DNA from: Bicyclus anynana
Lineage: Eukaryota; Arthropoda; Insecta; Lepidoptera; Nymphalidae
NCBI RefSeq assembly: GCF_947172395.1
Contig: NC_069096.1
Location: 357,501 to 421,500, forward strand
Length of the DNA: 64,000 nt
Direction of reading: 5' to 3'
The position numbers and the translations under genes were made by a program. This document shows positions 1-15,000 of this stretch, in pieces. The first letter of the stretch is position 1. Each line of letters begins with the position of its first letter. The notes under the pieces are model-generated. The model was not told the origin of the DNA. It saw only the letters and a program-made list of their open reading frames with translations, and did not search any database.

Positions 1-83
1 CGACCAGAACTTCCAATCGATGAAAAGCAAGGAGGTCCGCGATGCGAGCTCCCCGACCAAGGAGTTCTCTTACCGCGGCCAAG
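1..83 (+). CDS. Smoothelin-like exon 1 of window (5' end outside)
   Basis: Frame 2 reads DQNFQSMKSKEVRDASSPTK and continues to a donor AAG|GTGCCT at 83/84 (phase 1). The donor is weak by consensus. The next exon, starting at 192, resumes the same frame, and the Ser/Pro/Lys-rich composition matches the downstream protein. The intron would be 108 bp. Confidence 0.6.
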
Positions 84-3000
84 GTGCCTACTGCCTCCAA
101 GACACTAGTCTAACCAAACTAACGCATATTAACCAGTAACCGAGAAAAGCTGATATATTTCTGTCATTACATGTTCAATATTCAATTTCAGATCTCAAGG
201 ACCTTTCCAACGCTGGCTGGAATGTGGAATCTGAGAACAGAACTACCGACGATGGCCACACTCAAGTGAAGTCGGTCCACGCTAACATAGAGGGTAGATA
301 CGACGTCGACGGTGGTCAAGGGCAGTTCGCCGCCGTAGACTACAACAAACAAGCCACGACCGATTACGACGATGGAAAAACTAGCCTCAAACGTAACGAG
401 AACGTTTCTAACACCGCAGCTCACGAGCAAGTCGTGCGCAAGACTAAAGACGGAGTGCATTCCTCATCGACGACGAGTTCTTCTACCTCTACATCGAAAT
501 TCGAGCAAGTTTCTTCTACTCGCGAAGCCGTGCCATATCTATCCAATGATGATTATGACTCATCTTTACGCAAGACTTACGATACCAATCGCAATGATGA
601 AGTCGCTTCCGAGAGATTTACAAAACAGAGTACTAGTGAACGTGAACAAAACTCAAGAACTGATATAAATCAAGGGGAACTGGTCTCCAGGAAAGTTGAT
701 TATCCAGATGACAATACAAAAGTTATAGTAGAAACTAGGTGTTTGCCAGACGGCACAAGAGTAACTAGCACGCGCCGAGAGTTCCGAGCTCCTTCAGTTC
801 AAACGAGCCGTTCAGAACAACATTCTCATCAAACAAGGACGGAGAATAAATCTTATGAAACGTCACAAAAAAAGTCGCACGTAAATGAGACTACTTCAAA
901 AACTATTCGCGAGTCAATCAATGACAGAAACAATATTGTAGATTCCCAAAAGATTATTGACGACCATGATTTCAAACGCAACCAAATTAATTCTGAAAAT
1001 AAATTCGATGATTACAATCAAAATATTGATCAATATAAAAATCAAAGAAGAGTGGATTCTCACGTCACTATTGATAATTACGACTACAAAACAAATAGGG
1101 ATCATTCAATAAATAAAAATGATGATTATAAACAAAACACTAATCAATATAAAGAACAGCGGAAACATGATACAAATTTTAATGAAACTAACCGTAGAGA
1201 AGTAATTACTAAAAATAATGACGAGAACATTATTAAACATAGCGACATCAATGAGACTCGTACGAAAAAAAGTATTGATGAATATGTAACTCGTGAAAAT
1301 TTTGTAGAAAAGATAACAAATACTGATCAATATCACTCTACATACCAGACAGATTTTACTCAAAGAAAAATAAGCAATGATCTGAGTCCTGCTCACCAAG
1401 CATGGGCAAGTACTCTGCGTTCTGATACTCCAACGAGACCTTCAACAAGAGCTTCTTCACCTGGAAGTAAAACTTTTAAATCAAGCACATCTTCTTTAAG
1501 AAGTAGTGTGAGCCCTGATAAAACTTATAAGAAACCATCAAGTCGAGGCGAAAGCCCTGATAAAATTCACAGAAAACCTTCTAGTCGAGAGACAAGTCCT
1601 GATAAAACTTTCAGAAAACCCTCTAGCCGTGGTGGTAGTCCGGATAAAATTTATAAAAAACCATCAAGCCCAGAGACAAGCTCTGATAAAACTTACAGAA
1701 AAACGTCTAGTAGAGGAGAAAGCCCCGATAAAATTCTCAGACAACCGACAAGCCGAGAAACAAGTCCTGATAAATTTTACAGAAAACCTTCGAGCCGAGG
1801 AGTAAGCCCGAGCAAAATTGAAAGAGATTCTCTTTCTCACAGTATTGTGTCCGATAAATATACGAGTACTCAAACGAATACTTTAATTACGGAAATAAAG
1901 ACAAACTCATACAATAGTTCTGAAGAGCGTCCACAAGAAAACCGTCGGCCAAGACTGAGTAAGAGCCCAGAAAAACCATTGAACCGTTCCAGGCCAAGTT
2001 CTAGTCCAGATAAAAAAAATAATAATAAATTTATTAATGACAGGCCATGCTCGCCAACCAAAATTATTGAAAAAACAATATCTCCTCAGAGATGGAACTC
2101 TAGTCCATTGGACGGAAGACCGACAGATACGACTTCCGCTCCACGTTCAACGTCGCCAAAACAACAAAGCCCTGATCGAAAAAAACCGGAATCACAGCAT
2201 AAAAAGCCGGATAATGAATCTCATAGAGTCTCAAGTCCAGAGCACAAATACCCCAAATCTATATCTCCAACCAGGAGTTCAACCGAACCCCTTCAAAAAT
2301 ATTCTCAGACCCCATCGCCTATTAAAAATGTAAGCCAAGAGCCAGAAGAAACAGTTTATAATGAACCTGGTTATATGAGACCAACTGCTACAAGCAAACC
2401 GAGAAGGAGTGAAACATCACCTACGAAACACATACCTTTTAAAAGCCCCGAACGCGAAACTTCCAAAAGCATTAACAAAATTTCAGACCAACATTACAAA
2501 TTTATTGATGAAGAAACTAAAATGTATACTCGTAATGACAATACGCTAGTTCATGTCATCCAAAATGTAAGCAGTGATGAAGTAATAACTGAAACTATTC
2601 CAAATAAACATAATATATCTGACTCAGAACAATTACCACGACATCATTCACCAAGTCCTGATGTTTACCCTAAAAAATCTCCCTCTTCTCCAACGAAGAC
2701 AAGTCCAGTAAAAGAAAGAAATTACGATGAAGACCTACCAGCATCTAAAAAATCACCAACTAGAAATATTTCATCGAACTATAAAAGCCCTAATAAAGAT
2801 GATTCACCACAAAAAAGTCAATCTCCAAGTAGGAGTAAATCGCCTAAATCAGTTTCTACGAACCGTTACAGCCCAATAAAAGATGATCAACCTATTTTAA
2901 TAGATAATAATGACAAGAAACTTCAAGACCGAGAAAGGTCACCCTTTAAAGACTCTCCTCATAAAGTTGAACCTAAAAATAGATCTAATGATGATAAACA

Positions 3001-6000
3001 GATCATTTCCAAAACTACAAATATTCCCGATTTTAACCTTTCTCCTGAACAGTTAAACAAACAGACTGTTAAAGAACCATCACCATCCAAATTTGGAACT
3101 TATGATGTAAAACAAAGAACATTCAAAGAAGAAGTTAAACAAGCCAATGAAGTTACTAAAACTTCTAATGTTGAAGCTCATCCAGTTCCACCTAAAACAA
3201 GACCTTCGCAGAAACTTGCAAGTAAATCTCCAAGAAATAGTACTTCACCAGTCAAAATTTCTGCAAGGGATACGTCATACAAGCAGACGTCTGATTTTAT
3301 AAACACAGAAAAAACTACTGAAGGAATTAATAAAACAACTCAAAAAGAACGACCAAGACAATTAATCACTCCATCTACTAGTCCAACTAGAAAACCTAAA
3401 AATGAACAACCTCCATCATCCGGACAAAGTTCACCAACTACTTCTGTTAGTGGTTTCGTTTACTATCGGTCATCCGTAGATGATAAAACAATAGTAACAG
3501 ACTTGGATGAACAAGATTTTAACATTGAACTAAAAAAAATTACAACCCATGAACAACCTATGGATGATGGAAATAATAAAGATTGGCCTTCTTCAAAAAT
3601 ACCATGCAGATCGCCATCACCAGAAAAGCGTTCTACAAAAGAGACACTTCCTAGAAAAAGTTCTTTAAAAAAATCTTCAATTACTCAAATATCACCCACG
3701 GAAAAACCTCCTTCAAGTTTCATGATATCGCCAAGTGTAGAAACTAAAGATTTTACTGAACATAAAGTCCAAATAAATGATCATCTCGATAAAGAAAAAG
3801 ACAAACCAGTGAAAACAAAGCCACCCTTTGAACGACGTGAAACGTATGAAGAAAGATGTCGTAAAATCTTAGGCATGATTGTTACTGATACTACTGAAAC
3901 AGAATCTGTGACAAAGAAAAATTTATCAAATACCAAAACTGTGGAAACTGTTAGTTCATCAAGTGTCTCGCCTTGCAGAAGTCCTTCACCAGGCCGAGAC
4001 TTGTTATCTAACAAATCTTTAATAAATGAATCTGAGAATAAGGAAAAAACGACGGTTAGCTTAAGTATCATCACTGATACTTCAAAGAAAACTAAATCTC
4101 CATCAAGAGATGCATCCCCTACAAAACTGCAAGATATTACATCAATAACTAATGATGATCAATATAACACTGATTACTTTTCAGATAAAACTTTCACTGA
4201 AGACAATACAAAATGTTCACTGTCACGCGAAACAATTAAAAACAAATGTATTCAGGAACCTACTGATCAGAAGACAAAGTTACCTACATCAGATTTTAGG
4301 TCTGAAAGTAATACTGTTAAGAATAAGTATACTCCGACCTCCTTCACAAATGAGCTTCATGATCAACAACCGATAAAACCTTCCGTAGACACTAAATCTG
4401 AAATCTCGACGAAACAACCACTAGAACACAAAGACGGTCCTGTTCGTACAGCACATGAAATATATAGTAAACCAACAACTATTGCAGCCAAATCAAACCG
4501 GTCACCCAGTCCAACTAAAAAACAAATGACACCTAATGTGTCTTATATAAAGTCTGAAATCACTGAAACTGACCATGAAACCAGTGTAAAAAATATTATA
4601 AATGTTATTGAAGATGAAACAGATTATGTACCAACAGTAAAATCAACATGCAAAATTCCTGTAGGAAAAGCTAGTCCTATAAAAAACACCGAAACAAAGA
4701 TTTATAATAATACAGTGTTGACTAAAAAATCAGAATTGAACACTGAATTTATTATTTCTGAAAAAGAAACAGAAGAATCAGATAGAGAACAAAAATTACC
4801 AAGGAATCTATCTCCAAGCAGCTATGAAAAATCTCCAATTAAAGAAAAACATCAAATAAAATCGGTTAGTATGCCTTATGAAGAAATAGTTTTAGAAAGT
4901 ATGAATAATCATACGACTAAGGACATTAAAATTGAAAATGATGATACTACTTATATTGAAAAAAATGATAGAGTTAAAGATCAGAAAATAACTAGCAGAC
5001 CACCATCAAGAAATGTTTCACCTACAAAAAAAGTATCCAATGTGTCTCCAGCACCATCTAGAAGTATATCTCCTAAAAAACCGCAATCACCAATTGAGAG
5101 GCCACAATCTCCGCAGGTAACCAAAATAAGTGGCTTAAAACCTAGAGAACCGGTGTCTTCTAATATACGTAAACCTTCAGCGAATGCAACATCACCGACA
5201 AAAATAGATAAAACTTCCACCAATGATGTGAAAAAGCTGAACACTATCATAAAACAATCTAGTTTAACAAAAACAACATCAAATAAAATTGCCACAAATA
5301 AAATTACTCATGCAAGTGTCAACAAAATTTTAGATCACGAGCCTAAAAAGACAGCTTCACTAAAAACCTCTAAAGATAATGTGAAAAAAGACGTAGAAAT
5401 AAAGGTCACGCGAACGACTAGTGATACTACTTTGAAAACTAAAAAGTCTTCACCTCAAAGAAATAGATCTAAACCTGAAATTCAAGTCAACGATAAAGCA
5501 ACTAAACAACCATCTTTAACAAACAAATATCACAAAATTTTACCTAAAGAATCACATACAAAATTGCCAACAAGCAAACCTAAATCTGCTACTGCTCTTA
5601 ATACATCCACTGATGAAGACGATGTAATAATTGATGTTCAGCAAGCAAAATCATCCCGTGAAAATTCACCAGATCGCATATGTCCAACACCAGTCGGATT
5701 TTTAGATGATGTTGGTACACCTAGGTTCCCTGATGAAGTTAATGAACCCGACGATGAACTGCATAGTCGAACACATCAGACAATACATGAAACAGAGTCT
5801 ATAGTAGATGACATTGTGGAAATATGTGAGGATGATGAACTATTTGTTAAAAGAACTAATACAGATAATTTAAAATATACCGATGAAATTTATGATTTAA
5901 ATGATAAAGTATCTAAATTTGATATTAAAATAGGTAAAAATATCAAAACAAAAGACACGAGCACTCGATTTAAAGACACTGAAATAAAAGTACATTCAGA

Positions 6001-9000
6001 TTTAATAGACGAAAATTTAAAATCAGACCAATGCTTGCTCTCAGTCTCGGAAAAAGTTAACAAGTTTGCTAAAGGGCCGATTGATGCAAAAGATAGAAGT
6101 CCTTCTCGTAATATTGTGGAAGAGTATGATAAGCATTCTACTTTCCAGGATGACTACACAAAATTAAGCGTCAATGATAAAGCTCATTTATTTATTGAAA
6201 CAGCTGAAAATATAAAAACCACTAATAAAACAAAGCCTGCCCAAAGGATTGAGCGTCCTGATTTAAGCAGTGTAGATGACGCTTTGAAAAGCGATGATTG
6301 TTTGCTCAGTGTTTCAGATAAGGTAAATAAATTTGTAAAAACTGCAGAACAGTTTTTAAATGAAACCATTGAAAGCGAAGAGAAGGAAAAAAGAATAAAA
6401 GAGCAACATGAAAAAATAATGAGGAAAATTGTAGACAGTCAGGACGATAATATAAAAATTGAGCGCCTGAACAATAATATAGAAGAACATGACGATACGC
6501 TTGAAGCTAAGTCTAACATACATTTAAGACAAAACTCCTTTGCAAAAGAGACTGCATCATCTAGTGCAAAAATAAAGGATCCGGTCAACCCCGATATAAG
6601 GCTTATTGACAAAACATCAACTGTTAAAGTAACTACTTTGCGCAGTAGTGATGCAGTAAAAAAAGCCAAGGCTTTGTTTGAAAATATTGCTTCTACGACA
6701 ACTCCTAAAATAAAAGAACAACCGCATAGTAAAACTCTAAAAACACCTGATACAAGTTCCCTAAAAACTTCCGCAAATGCTCGGCAACCTTCTTCTGAAT
6801 ACGAAGTTCCAAAATATGAAGATCTAAAACATATTACTTCAGAAAAAGTTATTTTAAAAGAGTCTATTTCAGAAACCGTTGACATAGGGGCTAATCAAAA
6901 GGAGAAAATTCAAAGCAGTCCTGCTCGTAAAAGGCCACAGTCACCTGAAACTATTAGACCAAGTTCCCCCTTATATAAAACAAAGGAAAAATCTTCCTCT
7001 ACAATAACCACGATCACTGCTTTAACTGAAGTACCACATCAAGTGCGTCCAAGCCATGAGAAATCTGAAAATCTGCACGACAAGGTGCCGGGGTATCAAA
7101 GACCCACAAAAACCAGTCAACTAAAGGAAGAAAATAAAGTCATAGAGGAAACTGATGTAAGTAGTAGACGTGGCAGCGGAAAGTTTGGCATTGAACTCCG
7201 CAGGACAAGTATAGAGAGATCAACAGCGAGCAATGAACGCCGACGCAGTAGTGTCGAGCACTATCAACCCTGCATTGAAGATATTTTTGACCTAGACCTC
7301 CTAGAACAAATGGTTAGTATAAAAAAAATATATTTTATTTTCGTAAATTTCACTTTAATATAAAATCATGTCTATATAAATATTCCTTATATTTCAGTTG
7401 GAAAAGGTCGTGGGCTATGAGCAGCGGAGGCGTATAAGAGCACATATGCGTGTGGCAAAAAAGAAAATAGAGAGTGAACATGTTACAAAAACTAAACAAA
7501 TTGTTACTAAAACCACCAAAACTCGATCACCTGAACGTCAAAGCCAACACAAGTCACCTGAACGCAAGCCTGCAAATCAAAAACCATATTCCCCTGAAAG
7601 ACAAGTCAAGCAAGCTCCACAAAAGGCAGCTACTCCAGACTATAGCGGGAAACAATCGCTATCAATGCCTTTGACATCAGAACTCGCTCATCCAAAAGAA
7701 GATAAGTCAATGTTAAATGAACATGATAAAGAGCCTATAGACACTTTGCACTATAAGGATGTTAGATCACACAGTCCTTCTAAATTAGCACCAAAAACAC
7801 CTGCTAAGTCTAAAAGTCCCCTACAGCCATCTAGCCTTGATAAAAAAACCAGACCTGTTTCACCTTCAAAGACTACTACGCCGAAACCGAAAACTAATCG
7901 TTTTAGCGAGTACGCTTCTGCTTACATGAAGAAAGTTGGACTTAATGAAAACGATAAAAATTGCATTTCAGATGTAAAAGTAAAAAAGACATCTGCAGAC
8001 CAGCACAAACTTAAAAAGATGGATACCCATCATTCCGTGGAAACAAAATATTCGAAAACGGTATCAAAAAATGTGACAGAACGAAAATCTTCAAAGGATA
8101 CTGTTGAAACAATCCACATCAATGGTAAAAGGTCTCAATCACCTCAAAAAATTATATCTGAAAGTCAAAGTCCAGTTCTCCAAAGAAAGGTTGACTTGGA
8201 TAACAATAAGTACAGTTCTGATCGAACACACAGCCCCAATAGAAAACCACACGTCCCGGAAACGATTGTTCACCAACCCGATCATAAGAGTCCTGAACGT
8301 AAAGCTTATGTTACAGAGCGTAAAGCTCATAGTCCAGATCGCAAAACTCACAGTCCAGATCGCAAAACTCACAGTCTAGATCGCAAAACTCTCAGTCCAG
8401 ATCGCAAAACTCACAGTCCAGATCGCAAAGCCCACATTATAGATCGCAAAACTCACAGTCCAGATCGAAAATCCCACATTACAGATCAAAGCCCTGAACG
8501 TAACGTTCAATCTGCTGATCTTAGAACACAGAGCCCAGCTGGACTACGTAAGCTTGATCGCCCTGACCTTAATCGTCAGAAGTCTGACACAACCAAAACC
8601 AAAAAGGAAACTATTATAAAAACTGTTTACGAAATTGAGAATAAGATACCCCCAAAACAAAAACAGGAGGAGAAACCTTCGTGGGTCACGAACAGGAACT
8701 TGAAAAAGATAACATCTGAGACGCGCACTTTCAGCACAAAGAAAATCGAGTCTGAAAAACCTAAATATCGTTCTACGAGTCCATCTAAAATTATTTCAAA
8801 GCCTCTCGATGTAATTACGTCTAGCTACGGGCCCGGACCTCTGGATGCAGACGGTAGACCTTTGTTTGGTATCAAGGCTTTGAGAAATGGGGCATCGAAT
8901 TACCAAGGTTAGTCTTGTGTTAATTATTGTTTCATGAATTATTGTAGAATGGTCTCGTTAAAAATTCAAATTAAAGATAGCCATGTTGTAAGAGTCTGGA

Positions 9001-12000
9001 AAGACTGACTGTTGATCATTTTTAGATGACAATGACCATGTCAGTGTGTCGTTTTCTCCTAGGCATGGGGTGGCGGGTGTAATACTACCAACTTCCCAAA
9101 TCCGGGCTTTCTTTGAAGAAAATAGCTCCTTATTACACACACAGCCAAACCCAAGCCTCCAACCCAGGAGCTCAAGTCCCAAAGCCGCATAAGCTAACCA
9201 CTTTACCAACGACGACGCGATCATTTTATTGAATTCTTGTTGACAGAGTAATGAGTATTTATTTCATCCGTGATTCTCTCGGGCAAGGCCACCTCATCAT
9301 TCGTATGATATCTTGTATCACTTGCGCAGTGAATCACACTCTTCACATATTTGAACAGCTGACGTGCCGTCTCCCGCTCATGTACAATGATTAAGTTTTA
9401 AACTGTCAACCTAGTTTGGTGCAGTAGACAATTTCTAGCGAATTGCTGTATAATTAAACGAAATTAACGGTCATTTAATTATTGTGTAAACTGACATTAG
9501 CGTGCTTATTTTGATAAAAGAAAAATAATTAGTTTTTCCGAGTCCAGTACTTTCAGAAGCAGCTGTTGTTGTGTGCGCAGTGTTTCGATAACCATACCTT
9601 TTATATAAACGGTTGGCTAACATTTTTATTGCTAATCCGACAGTGAAAGGCACCGTTATTCGCCAAGAGTTCCACTCGCGGAACGGCAGCGAGCCCGAAG
9701 GCACCGTCTCGGTGACGGCGTACTCCACGGAGCCTCAGGACTTGGAGAAACTCCTCCAGACTCAAGGGGAGAAGCCCTCGAGGTTCCTGCACGGCTTGGC
9801 GGCGATCACCACGACCAAGAAATTCGGCGGAGACACTGGTACCACACTAAGCGCAGTTAATAACGTAAGTGCCTGACATTATAATATTAGCAATTTTTGT
9901 TATCCAGCGATTTGCACTAATTTTGCAATATCTCCGGAGATCATTAACATTTGATGCGTTTCAACTGTTGATCTTATGATTCAATGTAAATTCTTTTGTT
10001 ATTCCAGTGACAGGAACACATTTTAATAAGTAACGATTTAACATAATCAACCACTTTCGGAACGAAAATAGTAATTGTGACGAAGTTTTGTTTTACACCT
10101 TAGGGATCCCTATTAAATGAACATGTGTTTAAGGTAGATGTACAACTTTGCCTAGTACAATTGTTTCTCAATCCGATCGTTAAAATTACATACAACAAAA
10201 TCGTTAAACATAAAAAAATAATTAATCCCGTTTTTTGGAAAAAAGGACTCAATTACCAAGTATAAAATTCAAGTTCAAGTAATTTTTCAGCACATGGCAG
10301 GACTAAATTGCACTGAAGGTACTTGTACATATGTCTTCTGTGCTGAAGGTAGGGATTTTTGTATTTAGTACAAATTTAAATTTAACTTATTAACCGTAAA
10401 ATTTCGGCTAACATAATACTGTGTTATTTTAATAGGCCTTGACAACTATGACTAGACGTCAGAATGTGCTGTGAAAAGTTATCCATAGCTCCTCAAACTT
10501 TTATTAAAATAAACAAGAATAAATTAATTACTTGTTTAATTTAATTAATTGATAAAATCAGTGAACTACCTAACATGTAACAACAAAATCTCACTGTTCA
10601 TTTGAATTAGAAGTTAAGGTAATTAATATTCAAATGGTGATCACGGAATGGTATCTAGTACTGTGTATGAATGCCAGTCGCTTTTCCACTCTGAATCATA
10701 CAAGTGGTGCATACAATACGGTTTCCTTAAAAAGTATCGTTTATTTAAAATAAATTTCTTTTCCTAACGGTACAGAAAGAAGAACGCGCCGCACTAGATC
10801 AGTTCACACAGAGCAACCGCCGAATAACCGAGAGCAGAATCACCAGCGGAACCAGCAGCGTCGACAGAAGAGAACAGAAGTACACACAGGAACAGAACGT
10901 AGACATAGCCGAGCCTGATTTAAAAGAGGCACAGAATATAACGGAACGTATCACTGAAATTGTTGAAAACACTGATCATTTAGACGGAAGGGATAACGAG
11001 AGACGTGTCTTGAAGGACAGAAAAGCTGAAGCGAAAGACAACAAACAAAACAAGAAAGTGCAAGAGAAGTCCGAAAGGAGAGTGGAAATGGAGACCGTGA
11101 AAAGGAGAGGAAATGAAAATTCGGAAAAGATGGACAAACGAGTGGACGATCGAAAAACAGTCAGACAAAGTTCTGTGAAATCCCTTACGGAGAAATACAT
11201 AAAGAGTGCTAGTGAGTATTAAATATCAAAAATAAATATGGCTAAATTTTTCTCATGTTGATAGAGTTACCAATGTAAAATGTGAAAATTCCTAAAACTA
11301 TTAAGAATATTATAAATGCTAAAAGTCTGATACAGAGTTATGATAAAACACCTTCAGCCTATTCATAAATATAGGTATTAAAAATTATATAAGTTGAGAG
11401 GAAAGGTAATATGAATTCTGTTATTAATTATTACAACAAAAATTTCCTACTTCTGTGGACTTTCTTCTTTTTCCTACTGTGTTAAAACACTCGAAAGAGC
11501 CAAATAATATTAGGTTAAACCAGTGAACGTTGGCTTGCAAACAAAGTAAAAATTGTTTACAATCCAACATTCACTGGTTTTTGCGTGGTCGTCTCGCATC
11601 ATTAGTTATTCAATAGCTTTCATACCCACAATAGGTACACTTGCAGCAAACTTGTAATAAAAGTCGTCGAATTGTTTAGTTTTTTAACTCAGATATATTA
11701 TTAGTTTTTAGGACGCTATTACGTTTTTAATTCAGGTTACTTTGCCAAGGTTGCACAAGGAGGGTTGGAAAGATTGCTGCAACAATGGATGTAGCGATGT
11801 CGGTTTCTTATCAGAAAGATCATTTGCCGAGAATTTAAAGCCGAATAGCAGAGATTGAATCTCAATTTATGATCAATTTCATTCAAGAAGATCAATTTAT
11901 GATGAGCGATATACTTGCTGCTAAAACTGTACTTGAAAATAACTAAAAATGCAACTTAGCGCAATAAACACAAGTTGAAAATCTTGAAATCTTCCAACTA

Positions 12001-15000
12001 ATTTATATAATAAAACGAATTTTGAGTAAGAGATTGTTTACGTAACGGAAATTTTTTAATGTTTATCTGACCATCATCGTACTTATTCTTAAAATCGACT
12101 TTATATTCCTTGAATTTAATTAAAAATCCGCATCCAAAATCCTGACAACTTCCTGACATCTACGATGTCACAAACACAGATAAACGCATACAAGCTTAAA
12201 AGAAGATAATTATAGCGATTGTCCTTTTTTTCCTAATATTTGACTTACTTGAGTAAATGCTTGAAGGCGATAGCTACATAGTTGTCTCTAAATGCCCGCA
12301 GGCGAGACATCGAAGACAGACCGCGCGACGTACCCCAAGGCCGGTCTGATCCTGCGCACCTCCACCATGAAAGACAGCGTCTCTAGCGACTCCTCCACTC
12401 ATGCTGGTTAGTTTACGAGTATCCCTCTTCTAGATTGCTTATTTTATTTTTTTGGCAAGAAGATACAGTATCACCATAAATTATGTCAAATAGAATAGCT
12501 TAGAAGACTATTGTTAAAATGGAATATTTAAAGATGATAGTTTTGGTTTAGTTTAGTTTATTAGTCAATGATAATTTTACCAGTATCAATTTGGAGTGGG
12601 CAAGTCAGTGGCTGGTCGAGGGTTTCAACCATATACCTCAGAGAACACGTTAAACCACGTCACTATAAAGATCTCTATTAGATCTTTATAGATCCCACTC
12701 TGTTATAGAGAGCAGGCTTAAGTCCTGTAGTCGTTAAAAGGCTGATTATTATTTTCATTGATTTTCGATTAACGCATAACAGTGATTTTTGAAGTGACAT
12801 CGCGCTAATAGGAAAGGAGTGCGGTGCTTTTGCTATGCTCGTACCTATGTCTCTAACTCATGTCATCGTACCGATACGATAAATCGCTCGGCGGTAGATA
12901 CGTGATAGTCGGTAGCAGTCTGGTGATACGAAACCTAAGCCAATACTTACATACATCAGAAATAGGTTGTAACAGGTAGGAGGGTACGATCATTACCTTT
13001 AGTTACCATGATTAATGCAGATAATATATAAAATATTTTTAATAAAAAATTTAACCGACTTGAAGTCGGTACTAAAAAAACAAAATAAACTTTAAGAGTC
13101 TTTTTGGCATAGCACCGCATTCAAACCGATCAATAGAAAGGACATATTACTATGTTGATATTATTTTTATTTTTCCGTTTTTAGTATATCCTGGCATAGT
13201 GACCGTAGACACCACAGTATGGGCAATTTCGTTCACTAGTTTCAGTTATTTTGATTTTTACACAAAACTACTAAACCGATTTTCGTGAAAATTAAACGGT
13301 ACCAAAAAAAGATTTTCAGATTTGATTAATAAATGGCGAAGTTATGAGTTAAAAATTAAAAAAAAAACATTCGCATCGAATTGAGAACTGCTGCGAATTG
13401 AGCCGGAGACGTCAATGGATGACTAATGATAAACTGTACTCCCAGGTCTGGCCCGCACGGACAGCGAGCACAGCCTCGCGTCGGTGGACGACGTGGTGAC
13501 CACCACCACGGAGCAAGTGAACGACGGAGTACGCACCACCACCACGACCACGGAGCGAGTGGACGGCGGCGTGCGCACCACCACCACCAGCTCGCGCACC
13601 CAGGGCCGCATGCAGGAGCGCTCCTTCCTCGACAGCTCCACCAAGGTCACCGGCGTGCAGGACATTCTGACGAGGATGAAGAATGCTGACATAGGTACCA
13701 ATTAAATTCATTCTGTACTTAGTAGAATCCTTCAAACTCATTCTTTGTGCTTAGAATAATTTTAACTTTGATATCATATAATTTTTTTTGAAGACCTTCG
13801 TGGCGCAGTGGTATGCGCGGTGGATTTACAATACGGAGGATCTGGGTTCGGCCCCGGCTGGGCCGATTGAGATTTTCTTAATTGGTCCAAGTCTGGCTGG
13901 TGGGAGGCTTCAGCCGTGGCTAGTTACCACCATACCGGCAAAGACGTACCGCCTAGCGATTTAGCGTTCCGGTACGATGTCGTGTAGAAACCGAAAAGGA
14001 GTGTGAATATTCATCCTCCTCCTAACAAGTTAGCCCGCTTCCATCTTATACTGCATCATCACTTACCATCAGGTGAGATTGTAGTCAAGGGCTAATTTGT
14101 AAAAGAATTAAAAAAAAATCTGCGATTCAGTGTTCCGGTACGATGCCGTGTAGAAACCGAAAGGGGTGTGGATTCATCCTCCTCCTAACAAGTTAGCTCG
14201 CTTCCATCTTAGATTACATCATCACTTACCATCAGGTGAGATTGTAGTCAAAGGCTACCTTGTGAAGAATAGAAACATTACTTGAAAAAGCATCGCGTTT
14301 ACTAAACCAACACTTCGTAAGGAACATGCGAGAAACTACTAATACATCGCCCGGCGCCCTTCAACTTGAGCTGGTACTTACTTGACTGTAATCTAAGCAG
14401 CAACTAAACTATAGACTGGAAAATAGCAATGCTGCTTGACGGCACAGAGCGTAGTTCTCTGAATTACTGTTAACGCAAAAATTCGTTTAATATACGCAAA
14501 AACTAAAGGGATACGTTACAAAAGTCTAGAGGGACTTAGGGCGGAAGCACAAAACTATTCTAATCAATGTATTCTGTACCTAAAGTCCAAAACAAACATT
14601 TTCTGCCCTACACGTAAAAATTGTACAAAATGGAAATTTCCTTCTCCAGTCCAGATTTGTAATGAGTTCTCAGGGTAGGCTGTACATTTTTGCATCTACA
14701 AAGTGCACAAAGCTCAAAACACGTAATATAGCGTTCCAATCTATAGTCACTAATATTATAAAGAGGTAAAATTTCTGAGGTGGTAGGTAATCCCTGGATC
14801 AGGTGAACCGAATAAACATTCTATCATCAATAAAAAGCCATATCATTTGTGAATGTTATTGGCTATTTTATCTCCGTATTCCCACGAGTGCAGGAACTAC
14901 CTTGGACCCTGGTAAACTTCGGGGTGTCTGTTAGTCTTCAATAAAGCAAGCTCCATCGTCCGCAGTGATCGAGGACGGCGACAGCAGCGCCGACACGGAG

